Program-made: the position numbers and the translations under genes
Source: Ruminococcus sp.
GTDB taxonomy: Bacteria; Bacillota; Clostridia; Oscillospirales; Ruminococcaceae
Reading direction: 5' to 3'
Assembly: GCA_030531185.1 (NCBI GenBank)
Contig: JAUNOG010000010.1
Span: 1-33,687, forward strand
DNA: 33,687 nt
In this document: piece by piece, positions 6,285 to 13,798 of the stretch
How the letters are laid out: each line of letters begins with the position of its first letter
Numbering within the stretch: position 1 is the stretch's first letter
Notes under the pieces: generated by a model
Databases searched by the model: none
What the model saw: the letters and a program-made list of their open reading frames with translations, nothing else
Told to the model about the DNA's origin: nothing

Positions 6285-7919
6285 CTATTCAACCGAAACA
6301 ATGTAGTAGTAAACAGGCTGTCCGCCGTTGATGAGGTTTACGTCTACATTGGAGAATTTCGACGATACCTGCTTTTGCAAAGCCTCCGCCGCCTCGTCGG
6401 TAACGTCCGCACCGTAAAGAATTGTCACAAAGGAGCTGTCGCCCTTGACAAGTCTCTTGGTAAGCTTGTACGCCGCTTTTGCAAGATCCTTATCGACAAA
6501 TGAAAGCTTGCCGTTGTCCAGAGCAAGAATTTCGCCCTGCTTGATAGAATGTCCCTCAAAATCCGAGTCCCTTGCGGCAAAGGTTATCTGTCCCGTGGAA
6601 ACTCTTTCGAGAGCGTTGGTCATTTCCATACGGTTGGTATTGAAATCAGCCTCGGGGTCAAATGCCAGCATTGCGGAAATACCCTGCGGAATAGTTCTCG
6701 TCTGGAGCACGCATACGCGCCTGTCCGCAAGCTTGACCGCCTGTTCAGCCGCCATAATAATGTTCTTATTGTTTGGGAGAACAAATACAGTCTCGGCAGG
6801 GCAGGACATAATAGCCGCCAGCAGATCCTCGGTCGACGGGTTCATAGTCTGCCCGCCCCTTACAATGCAGTCAACGCCGATGTCGGTGAAAAGAGCCTCG
6901 ATACCCTTACCTGCGGCAACGGCAACAAATCCGAATTCCTTTTCGGGCTTGGCGGGAGTAAATTCCTGCTTAGCCTCTTTCTGCTTAGCCTCGTGCTGTA
7001 ATTTCATATTTTCAACCTTAGGCATATTGATATAACCGAATTCCAGTGCCTTTTCAATAGCCTTGCCGGGGTTGTTCGTGTGAACGTGTACCTTGATTAT
7101 CTCGTCGTCCTCGACTACTACAACGCAGTCGCCGATAGTTTCAAGATAAGCTCTCAGCTTTGTGGAATTATCGCAGTCCCGCTTTTTGGTAATAAGCATT
7201 TCTGTGCAGTAGGTGAAATGAATTTCGGCGTCGTACTGTCCTACCGTTGACGAAAAGTTTTCAATGGTCACAGTTTTAGCGTCCTCGGGCGTTTCAAGCG
7301 GAACGATCTCGCCGCCGTTGAAAATATCCCTCATAGCCTCGAAAATGATCACCAGACCCATTCCGCCTGCGTCCACAACTCCCGCCTTGGCGAGAGCGGG
7401 CAGCAGCTTCGGAGTTCCCTCCAGCGAAAGCTTGGCCTGTATGCACACGTCGTTCATAATCGCGGTAACGTCGTTTGTTGTATGAAGAACCTCTCTTGCC
7501 TTTTCGGCAGATTCCCTTGCAACAGTAAGGATCGTGCCCTCGGTAGGCTTCATAACGGACTTGTAAGCCCCCTGAACGCCTAACTCCAGAGCGTTGACAA
7601 GATCCTCCGCGCTCATTTCATTTTTTCCCGACAGAGCCTTGGCAAAGCCTCTGAAAATCAGCGAAAGAATAACGCCTGAGTTTCCTCTTGCGCCCCTTAA
7701 CAGGCAGGACGCCATAGTAAGCGCAACATTGTCGCAGTCCGTATCGGGTCCCAGATTTTCAAGCTCCCTGAGAGCGTTGCCGATTGTCATAGACATATTT
7801 GTTCCCGTATCGCCGTCGGGCACAGGGAAAACATTCAGCTCGTCGACGGATTTCTTTTTATTATTTATACTGTGAGCCGCACTGATGAATGCGTCTTTTA
7901 GCAAACTTCCGTTTATCAC
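6285..7919 (-). CDS. fakA: DhaL-domain fatty acid kinase subunit FakA (YloV)
   Basis: A 544-residue protein with the FakA/YloV layout. The N-terminal DhaL-type ATP-binding domain has PVPDGDTGTNM at about 32-42, where the Asp residues bind Mg-ATP, and the RGARGNSGVILS segment. A middle domain and a C-terminal EDD-like domain with the HVHTNNPGKA segment follow. FakA phosphorylates fatty acids presented by FakB (DegV family) for phospholipid synthesis; no fakB is in this window. The start is GTG with AGGAGG nine bases upstream. It follows yloU by 18 bases in the same operon, the usual Firmicute arrangement. Confidence 0.92.
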   Translation of the reverse strand: MINGSLLKDAFISAAHSINNKKKSVDELNVFPVPDGDTGTNMSMTIGNALRELENLGPDTDCDNVALTMASCLLRGARGNSGVILSLIFRGFAKALSGKNEMSAEDLVNALELGVQGAYKSVMKPTEGTILTVARESAEKAREVLHTTNDVTAIMNDVCIQAKLSLEGTPKLLPALAKAGVVDAGGMGLVIIFEAMRDIFNGGEIVPLETPEDAKTVTIENFSSTVGQYDAEIHFTYCTEMLITKKRDCDNSTKLRAYLETIGDCVVVVEDDEIIKVHVHTNNPGKAIEKALEFGYINMPKVENMKLQHEAKQKEAKQEFTPAKPEKEFGFVAVAAGKGIEALFTDIGVDCIVRGGQTMNPSTEDLLAAIMSCPAETVFVLPNNKNIIMAAEQAVKLADRRVCVLQTRTIPQGISAMLAFDPEADFNTNRMEMTNALERVSTGQITFAARDSDFEGHSIKQGEILALDNGKLSFVDKDLAKAAYKLTKRLVKGDSSFVTILYGADVTDEAAEALQKQVSSKFSNVDVNLINGGQPVYYYIVSVE

Positions 7920-7937
7920 TTGCTTTATCCTCCTAAA

Positions 7938-8285
7938 TCAGTTAGTCATTTCGTCTACAAAAACGTTAACGGATTTGACGTTCACGCCCGCCTGTTCGGT
8001 AAGCACGAAATTGACCTTGTGAATAATACTGTCAACGATCGCGCCGACATTTACGCCGTAGGTCACTGTAATATGCAGGTCGACCGCAAGCTCGTCGGCC
8101 TCCTGTCTGATGATGACGCCCTTGGTGGTGTTTTCCTTTTTCAGCACCGCGTAAACGCCTTGCTTAGCGCCGTAGGCGTTAAGACCCGCCACACCGAAAC
8201 AATTCTCAGCGGTATTGGAGATAAGCTGTCTGAGATAAGCGGTAGAAATCCCGATAGTGCCCAGATGATTTTTGATCTTTATCAT
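7938..8285 (-). CDS. yloU: Asp23/Gls24 family protein YloU
   Basis: A 115-residue Asp23-family protein starting MIKIKNHLGTIGIS, with the family's GVAGL segment, and VDLHITVTYGVNVG. Members are small cytosolic or membrane-associated proteins linked to envelope stress; their biochemical role is unsettled. The ATG at 8285 is chosen because GGGAGG lies seven bases before it; the upstream in-frame extension overlaps that site and is not expected to be translated. It is first in an operon with fakA, with a promoter at 8325-8353. Confidence 0.9.
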   Translation of the reverse strand: MIKIKNHLGTIGISTAYLRQLISNTAENCFGVAGLNAYGAKQGVYAVLKKENTTKGVIIRQEADELAVDLHITVTYGVNVGAIVDSIIHKVNFVLTEQAGVNVKSVNVFVDEMTN

Positions 8286-8324
8286 TAAAACGCCTCCCGG
8301 TAAAAGAATACATAAATATATTTT

Positions 8325-8353
8325 ATTATACCACACATAAATGATTTTTGCAA
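8325..8353 (-). promoter_or_regulatory. Promoter of yloU-fakA
   Basis: On the minus strand: TTGCAA (8348-8353), 17-base spacer, TATAAT (complement of 8325-8330), about 40 bases before the yloU start. Confidence 0.8.
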
Positions 8354-8404
8354 GGATTTTTTTAATATTTATTCTATTGTCTGAAATTTGCAGACCGCAG
8401 CGCG

Positions 8405-8435
8405 AAAAAGGGAACGAACTTCAGATAACGTTCCC
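8405..8435 (-). terminator. Minus-strand terminator-like hairpin without an obvious upstream gene
   Basis: GGGAACG (8410-8416) pairs with CGTTCCC (8429-8435) across a 12-base loop. On the minus strand it is followed by five T (8405-8409). No minus-strand gene lies immediately to its right, so it could end an antisense transcript or be fortuitous. Confidence 0.35.
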
Positions 8436-8481
8436 TCATAAATTTTAATAAATTGATATGTTTGTAAAATCGAAAACAGAA

Positions 8482-8510
8482 TTGACGGCCGCTCTTGATT
8501 ATGATATAAT
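8482..8510 (+). promoter_or_regulatory. Promoter of the GH59-type gene
   Basis: TTGACG (8482-8487), 17-base spacer, TATAAT (8505-8510), 33 bases before the ATG. Confidence 0.8.
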
Positions 8511-8543
8511 TACACTAGCTTATGCGAAAGGGAGTAAATTGAA

Positions 8544-10910
8544 ATGAACATAAATATAGACGGCAAATATACGGGCGGCGTTTTCAGAGGTCTTGGTATG
8601 GTCAGCGGCAACGGTTCGTCGCGTCTGCTTGTGGATTACAAATACGAACATCCCAAAAAATATTGGGAGCTTATGAACCATATTTTCAGCGATAAAGGTA
8701 TCGGTATCACTCACTTAAAGCTTGAAATGGGCTCGGACATTAATTCATCTTCGGGAACAGAACCGTGCGTAAAAAGATATGCAGACGAAAAAGCCGATGT
8801 AAGACGCGGAGCAGGATTTACAGTAGCTGCCGACGCCAAGAAAATAAATCCGGAGCTTACTCTGGATATGCTTTATTGGAGCGAGCCCGCATGGGTCACA
8901 AACTCCGAAGATGTTTATGCGGCAAGATATTGCTGGTACATAGAAAATCTTATTGCCGCATATGAAGAATTCGGACTTATATTCGATTATCTCAGCGTAT
9001 CGAGAAACGAACGTGATATAGACGCTGAGTGGATAAAGTATTTTAAGGCTCGTATAAAATCCGAGAAAAACCGTCCATATGATTTTACAAAAATAAAGAT
9101 AGTTGCAGCGGACGAGGAAAACGCTTGGAGGATAGCTGATATAATGTCCGATGACAAGGCGGTTCTTGACGCTGTGGATATTATAGGAAGCCATTACACC
9201 AGCCATTCAAGCGATAAGGCAAGAGAGCTTAATTCTATGTGCGGCAAGGAATTGTGGTTTACCGAGGGAAGCTCGCCTATGACTTACGCAAAGGGTGTAA
9301 AACGTTTTGACAAAACCGGTCTTAGCGGTATCAACGGAGTTTTGGATATTGCTCAGAGAATATGCGCAATGTACGCCTGCGGAAGAATGACTATGTACGA
9401 GTTTCAGCCTGTGATCGCGGCTTATTATAACGGAGTTACCTTTGGACATAAACATCTGATTTGCGCTTGTGAACCGTGGAGCGGTCATTATATTCTCGAC
9501 AGCGGATATTATATGGCTCTGCATTTTTCACGCTTTTTCAGGAAAGGTATGAAATTCATAGACAGCGCCTGCTTTTTTGAAGGAGAAAAAGGCGGCGACG
9601 GTCATGCGCTGATAAATGTGCAAAATTGTTTTATTGCCGCGGCAGATGAAAACAGCGGAGATTACAGTCTGCTTATAGTAAATTCAAAGGAGGAGACGGT
9701 TGAATACGAGGTTTGCGTAAGTAATATCTCAAAGGCGGATCATAATCTGTATATAAGAGAAAGCTGCGGCTCAGATACAGATAATGTATACGAAAATTAT
9801 TTTTCCGACAGCGGTGTAATCATACCGCATAAATACTATGGAAAATCAAAATTTAAGGTCAGTGTTAAACCGCTTTCAATTATGAGCTTGTCAACGATAA
9901 AAACGGACGACCCAGATATCATTCCGACGAGATCTGAGATAATGCCTTTGCCCTATTATGATAATTTTTCCTATTCTGACAGCTTTGTAAGAGAAAGAGG
10001 CGGTATGCCCAAATTTATGACCGATCAGGGCGGAGCTTTTGAGGTTCGCAGAATTCGCGGAGAAAATGTTCTTATGCAGATCGTCACTCCTGAAATCAAG
10101 GCTATGGAGTGGGGCGCGACACCTGAGCCTACAACGAATTTCGGAGACGACAGATGGTTCGATTACAGCATTGCGGCAGGCGTTAATTTTGCGCACAGCG
10201 ATTTTCCCGAAAAAAATTACGCGGGAGCGGGACTGCGTTTCAGCCTTGCGGCAAACGGCATAAGCGGATACTCTCTGAGGCTGTATGAGAACGGCAAATG
10301 GGAATTTCTGAGAAACGGAGAGATCAAGCTTGACGGAAGTATAAGTCCGAGAAAAAAAGCCGTTATACGACTTTCTGCCGAAAACCAAAAGGTTACGGGA
10401 CAAATTGACGAAACGGCTGTGTTTGAGTATTCCTCCGAAAGTGAAAACGACGCTTTGATAGGCGCGGGCAGAGGCGCTCTTTACAGTTCATACAATAATA
10501 ATTATTTTGATTTTATCGGACTTGAACCGATAGGCGGCGCTCCCTATGCTGAAATATACGATGATACGGACGATTGCTTTGAATATGAGGGTGAATGGGA
10601 GCATAATCTTATGCACGGCTTTAAATCCTATAAGCGTACCGCTTCCATAGGAAAAAAGGGTGCGTCGGTGAAGGTTAAGTTCAGCGGATGCGGCTTTGGA
10701 CTTTTCGGAGAAAACCGAACCGAATGCCGTGTTTTGGCATCGGTAGACGACAGCATAACGGAATTTGACGTTCGTTCCTGCGGCAGCGGTGAAATTTTCT
10801 TCGAAAACCTCAATCTTGAAGAGAAGGAGCATACCGTTAAGCTTACAGTGCTTTGCGGAGAACTGCTTATTGACGGAATTCAGATACGTTCCAATTTGCA
10901 GTCGGTGTAG
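8544..10910 (+). CDS. GH59-like beta-galactosidase (galactocerebrosidase family), cytoplasmic
   Basis: A 788-residue protein whose first ~330 residues follow the GH59 galactocerebrosidase pattern: GLGMVSGNGSSRLLVDY, LKLEMGSD...GTEP, DYLSVSRNE, GSHYTSH, ELWFTEGSS and CEPWSGHYILDS. By alignment with the family, Glu156 (SRNE) is the acid/base and Glu241 (FTEG) the nucleophile, so a retaining beta-galactosidase is predicted. Residues ~455-650 look like the lectin-type beta-sandwich of the family, and ~665-788 like a further galactose-binding-type sandwich (YEGEW, then LLIDGIQI). There is no signal peptide, so it should act inside the cell on an imported galactoside; the true substrate is unknown. 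GGGAG precedes the ATG. Its end overlaps convergent spoIID by 31 bases. Confidence 0.85.
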   Translation: MNINIDGKYTGGVFRGLGMVSGNGSSRLLVDYKYEHPKKYWELMNHIFSDKGIGITHLKLEMGSDINSSSGTEPCVKRYADEKADVRRGAGFTVAADAKKINPELTLDMLYWSEPAWVTNSEDVYAARYCWYIENLIAAYEEFGLIFDYLSVSRNERDIDAEWIKYFKARIKSEKNRPYDFTKIKIVAADEENAWRIADIMSDDKAVLDAVDIIGSHYTSHSSDKARELNSMCGKELWFTEGSSPMTYAKGVKRFDKTGLSGINGVLDIAQRICAMYACGRMTMYEFQPVIAAYYNGVTFGHKHLICACEPWSGHYILDSGYYMALHFSRFFRKGMKFIDSACFFEGEKGGDGHALINVQNCFIAAADENSGDYSLLIVNSKEETVEYEVCVSNISKADHNLYIRESCGSDTDNVYENYFSDSGVIIPHKYYGKSKFKVSVKPLSIMSLSTIKTDDPDIIPTRSEIMPLPYYDNFSYSDSFVRERGGMPKFMTDQGGAFEVRRIRGENVLMQIVTPEIKAMEWGATPEPTTNFGDDRWFDYSIAAGVNFAHSDFPEKNYAGAGLRFSLAANGISGYSLRLYENGKWEFLRNGEIKLDGSISPRKKAVIRLSAENQKVTGQIDETAVFEYSSESENDALIGAGRGALYSSYNNNYFDFIGLEPIGGAPYAEIYDDTDDCFEYEGEWEHNLMHGFKSYKRTASIGKKGASVKVKFSGCGFGLFGENRTECRVLASVDDSITEFDVRSCGSGEIFFENLNLEEKEHTVKLTVLCGELLIDGIQIRSNLQSV

Positions 10911-11830
10911 TAATGCATAAGAATATCTTTGTAGGTTTTTCCGTCGGCGGCAAGGGAGTTTGCTCCGTACTGGCTCATTCCGACTAAATGTCCGTAACCC
11001 AGAGAGCGGAATGTAAATTCTCCGTCGGCATAGCTGTACTCAAAGCAAGGCGAGGGTATTCCCATAAGCTTGGTGAATTCGGTAACGGAAATATCATTTT
11101 CCCCCGCTTTTACAGATGTAACATAGCCCCGTTCGTTGGCAGTAAGTTCTATCCATTTAGCGGGATTTGCGCCCAGTACGTAATTCGAAAGCTTTTCCTT
11201 CACTGCGTCGGAGGACAGCGTGATTTCCGTTTCAACTCCGTCTATTTTAAGATCCGATCTGCTTTCGACCGATTGAAGATAGGGTATATCCTGTCCCCAT
11301 GCAGTCTCGGCGGACTCGGTGTTTCCCGAAGAAACTGCATGGAATGCCGCTATGACGGGCTCTCCGTTATAGGTTAGTATTTCGGGCGCGGACTGAACTG
11401 CCGCTTTGACCTTTTTGTATGCGGATTTGTAGTCGTCTCCGTAGAACTCCTGCGCCTGTTTTTCTGTGAAAAAGTCCTGATAAAGAGAAGTGTCGTCACT
11501 GATAAGTCCGCCATGAAGATTTTCGGTAGGCGACTGCTGTTCAGCCTGATATCTGCGGACTATATATGTGCGTGCAAGAACGACCTGAGCCTTTAAAGCC
11601 TCGTCCTCAAAATCGGCGGGCATCTGCGCCAGAACCGCGCCTGTAAGATAGTCCTCTAAGGAGTAGGTCTCAAGCTTTTGATTGTCTGTGAAGTATATCC
11701 CTACCTCCATATCTGCGGCGATCTCGGCTGAAACGTCGTCTGCCTGAGACTTGCCTCCGATAAACGCAAGGCAGGGGATAACTCCCATAAATATGATGAA
11801 AATTACTGCGGTCTGTATGTAGTCTTTCAC
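10880..11830 (-). CDS. spoIID: SpoIID/LytB-type sporulation protein, catalytic Glu replaced by Gln
   Basis: A 316-residue protein with one N-terminal membrane segment (about 5-25), then a SpoIID domain: YLTGAVLAQMPADFEDEALKAQ, ARTYIVRR, AVSSGNTESAETAWG, YLQSVES, and near the C-terminus GYGHLVGMSQYGAN. SpoIID is the membrane-bound lytic transglycosylase of engulfment, working with SpoIIP and SpoIIM. In characterised enzymes the catalytic Glu lies in an EMPA-type motif; here that position is Gln69 (CAG, complement of 11624-11626). The start is GTG with AAAGGA nine bases upstream. CATATAAT on the minus strand near 11885 could be a sigma-E or sigma-A -10 box. It may be a non-catalytic paralogue. 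Confidence 0.88.
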   Translation of the reverse strand: MKDYIQTAVIFIIFMGVIPCLAFIGGKSQADDVSAEIAADMEVGIYFTDNQKLETYSLEDYLTGAVLAQMPADFEDEALKAQVVLARTYIVRRYQAEQQSPTENLHGGLISDDTSLYQDFFTEKQAQEFYGDDYKSAYKKVKAAVQSAPEILTYNGEPVIAAFHAVSSGNTESAETAWGQDIPYLQSVESRSDLKIDGVETEITLSSDAVKEKLSNYVLGANPAKWIELTANERGYVTSVKAGENDISVTEFTKLMGIPSPCFEYSYADGEFTFRSLGYGHLVGMSQYGANSLAADGKTYKDILMHYYTDCKLERI

Positions 11831-12143
11831 GGTTTCATATCCTTTCTTTTTGGCGTTTTCCGAATATTATTGTTCTTCAGTATTATTATATGCAGGCTTT
11901 TGCGGATTAAGAACATATGAAATTTGATTTTACTCAAATTTCATAATGTGCTCTATTTCATAAGAAATTTACGCTGTAATGTGAATTTTTGCAATTTTGA
12001 ATATTAAATCTCCCAAATCTCGCTCTTGTTATCGGAAAATTAACATTGTTTCAATTAATATATGAATAATCGGGCTTGACAAATTGCAAAAAAGAATGTA
12101 TAATATATAGAAATACATATTTTAGAAAGCGAGTTGAAACATA
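11831..12143. promoter_or_regulatory. Divergent intergenic region spoIID / citrate synthase with a palindrome
   Basis: ATGAAATTTGA (11917-11927) and TCAAATTTCAT (11934-11944) form a perfect inverted repeat with a six-base loop, and the flanks ACAT and AATGT extend it with one bulge. It sits between the two divergent transcription units, about 130 bases upstream of the citrate synthase promoter. No gene is seen in this stretch. Confidence 0.5.
12076..12104 (+). promoter_or_regulatory. Promoter of citrate synthase
   Basis: TTGACA (12076-12081), 17-base spacer, TATAAT (12099-12104). Near-consensus, 39 bases before the ATG. Confidence 0.88.
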
Positions 12144-13490
12144 ATGATAAATGATAAGGCAAGGTCGCTGCTTCGCGAACGTTTTGTTGCGAATAATACC
12201 ATTGACCCTAAGTTTTATGACAAGTATGCGGTTAAAAGAGGTCTGCGTAATGCCGACGGAACAGGCGTAATGGCGGGTCTGACCAATATTTGTAACGTTC
12301 ACGGTTATGTTGTCAACGAGGGCGAAAAGTCGCCTATACCCGGTCAGTTGATATTCAGAGGCTATAATATCAACGATCTGGTTGCAAATGTTGTTAAAGA
12401 AAACCGTTTCGGTTTTGAGGAGGTAGTTTATCTTCTTCTTATCGGCGATCTGCCGAATTATGAGGAGCTGGAGGCTTTCAAAAGCATTATTGCGGAAAAC
12501 AGACCGCTCCCCGATAACTTCTTTGAGGATATGATACTTAAAGCGCCTTCCAAGAATATAATGAACAAGATGTCAAGATCTATGCTTGCGCTTTATTCAT
12601 ACGAGGACGATCCCGAAAGTCTTTCGCCTGAATTTGAAATGGCTACGGCTATTTCGATCATCTCAAAGCTGCCGAATATTATGACGTCGGCTTATCAGGT
12701 AAAGAGAAGGACTTTCGACGGTCAAAGTATGTTTATGCACCCTCTCGATCCTTCGCATTCAACGGCAGAAATGATCCTGTCGGCTATCAGACCTGACAGA
12801 AAGTACACCGATAAGGAGGCTAAGCTCCTTGACATACTGATGATGCTCCATGCCGAGCACGGCGGAGGAAATAACTCCACATTTACCTGCCGTGTGCTTA
12901 CTTCGTCGGGTACAGACCCGTATGCTGCGTATTCTGCGGCTATCGGTTCGCTTAAGGGTCCCCGTCACGGCGGCGCGAACCTCAAGGTTGCGGCAATGCA
13001 GCAGTGCATTAAGGATAATGTTGCGGACTGGGACGACGAGGGACAGGTTGCGGATTTCCTCATTAAAATTCTCAATAAAGAGGCTTTTGACCGTTCGGGA
13101 CTTATTTACGGTATGGGACACGCCGTTTACACTTTGTCGGATCCGAGAGCTGTAATTCTGAAGGAGAATGCAAAGAGTATGGCGGAGGGCACGGAATTCG
13201 AGAAGGAATACAGACTTCTTGAAACTGTGGAAAGACTTACTCCTGAACTGTTCCTGAAGGTCAAGGGCAGCGATAAGGCTATGTGCGCAAACGTTGATAT
13301 GTATTCGGGATTTGTTTACAGAATGCTCGGTATTCCCGAGGATCTGTTCACGCCTATGTTTGCGGTATCGAGAATGCCCGGCTGGTGCGCTCACAGATTT
13401 GAGGAGATCGTAACGGGCAAGAGAATTATCAGACCTGCATACAAGGCTGTTTCAAAGGAAAGGGCTTATGTTCCTCTTGCCGAAAGATAA
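12144..13490 (+). CDS. Citrate synthase (citrate/2-methylcitrate synthase family)
   Basis: A 448-residue enzyme condensing acetyl-CoA with oxaloacetate. Catalytic residues are visible: His239 in HAEHGGGNNST, His326 in GMGHAVY, and Asp385 in ANVDMYSG. KGPRHGGAN and the C-terminal RMPGWCAHRFEE are also family motifs. It has an N-terminal extension of about 40 residues before the core, common in gut clostridial homologues. In an anaerobe with a split citric acid cycle it would feed 2-oxoglutarate and glutamate synthesis. A methylcitrate activity cannot be excluded. No aconitase or isocitrate dehydrogenase gene is adjacent. It has its own promoter; a GC-rich hairpin follows at 13501-13524. Confidence 0.93.
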   Translation: MINDKARSLLRERFVANNTIDPKFYDKYAVKRGLRNADGTGVMAGLTNICNVHGYVVNEGEKSPIPGQLIFRGYNINDLVANVVKENRFGFEEVVYLLLIGDLPNYEELEAFKSIIAENRPLPDNFFEDMILKAPSKNIMNKMSRSMLALYSYEDDPESLSPEFEMATAISIISKLPNIMTSAYQVKRRTFDGQSMFMHPLDPSHSTAEMILSAIRPDRKYTDKEAKLLDILMMLHAEHGGGNNSTFTCRVLTSSGTDPYAAYSAAIGSLKGPRHGGANLKVAAMQQCIKDNVADWDDEGQVADFLIKILNKEAFDRSGLIYGMGHAVYTLSDPRAVILKENAKSMAEGTEFEKEYRLLETVERLTPELFLKVKGSDKAMCANVDMYSGFVYRMLGIPEDLFTPMFAVSRMPGWCAHRFEEIVTGKRIIRPAYKAVSKERAYVPLAER

Positions 13491-13500
13491 GAACGAATTC

Positions 13501-13528
13501 AAGGGCGGGCTTATGTCCGCCCTTTGTC
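13501..13528 (+). terminator. Hairpin after citrate synthase
   Basis: AAGGGCGG (13501-13508) pairs with CCGCCCTT (13517-13524) across eight bases; only a short T-run follows, so termination may be partial. Confidence 0.6.
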
Positions 13529-13569
13529 CGGCATAATTTACACAATGGGATAAATATTTCGTGAAAAAC

Positions 13570-13624
13570 TTGCAAAACCCAATAAAGTGTGATATAATAG
13601 AATTGAGTATTTGTACTCAATTCT
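13570..13624 (+). promoter_or_regulatory. Promoter of the lipoprotein/two-component operon with palindrome over the start site
   Basis: TTGCAA (13570-13575), 17-base spacer, TATAAT (13593-13598). A perfect 11-base inverted repeat begins right after the -10: AGAATTGAGTA at 13599-13609 and its complement at 13614-13624, with a TTTG loop. It covers the expected start site near 13605, fitting an operator. An ATTTTGTTTTTT run follows, so it could also terminate readthrough from citrate synthase. Confidence 0.75.
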
Positions 13625-13665
13625 ATTTTGTTTTTTGCTCGCTAAATTAACTCTTGAAGATTTAT

Positions 13666-13794
13666 GTGCAGAACAAAGCTATGGAAGAAAATTGCAGAAT
13701 TATAGGTGTAAACCAGTCTTTCGACAATGGATTTCCAAAGCGGGACAAGCAGATAATTCAACAGTTAATTTGGGGAGAATACGGATTGGAGTGA
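13666..13794 (+). CDS. Possible 42-aa small protein at the head of the lipoprotein operon
   Basis: A short frame reads through GVNQSFDNGFPKRD and IIQQLIWGEYGLE. GTG at 13666 is given as start because GAAG lies six bases upstream; TTG at 13654 and ATG at 13681 are alternatives, and no strong ribosome binding site exists. The stop is four bases before the TTG of the lipoprotein gene, and the Shine-Dalgarno of that gene overlaps its last codons, suggesting coupling. I do not recognise the family. It could be a small regulator, a leader or a chance frame. Confidence 0.35.
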   Translation: MQNKAMEENCRIIGVNQSFDNGFPKRDKQIIQQLIWGEYGLE

Positions 13795-13798
13795 TTTA

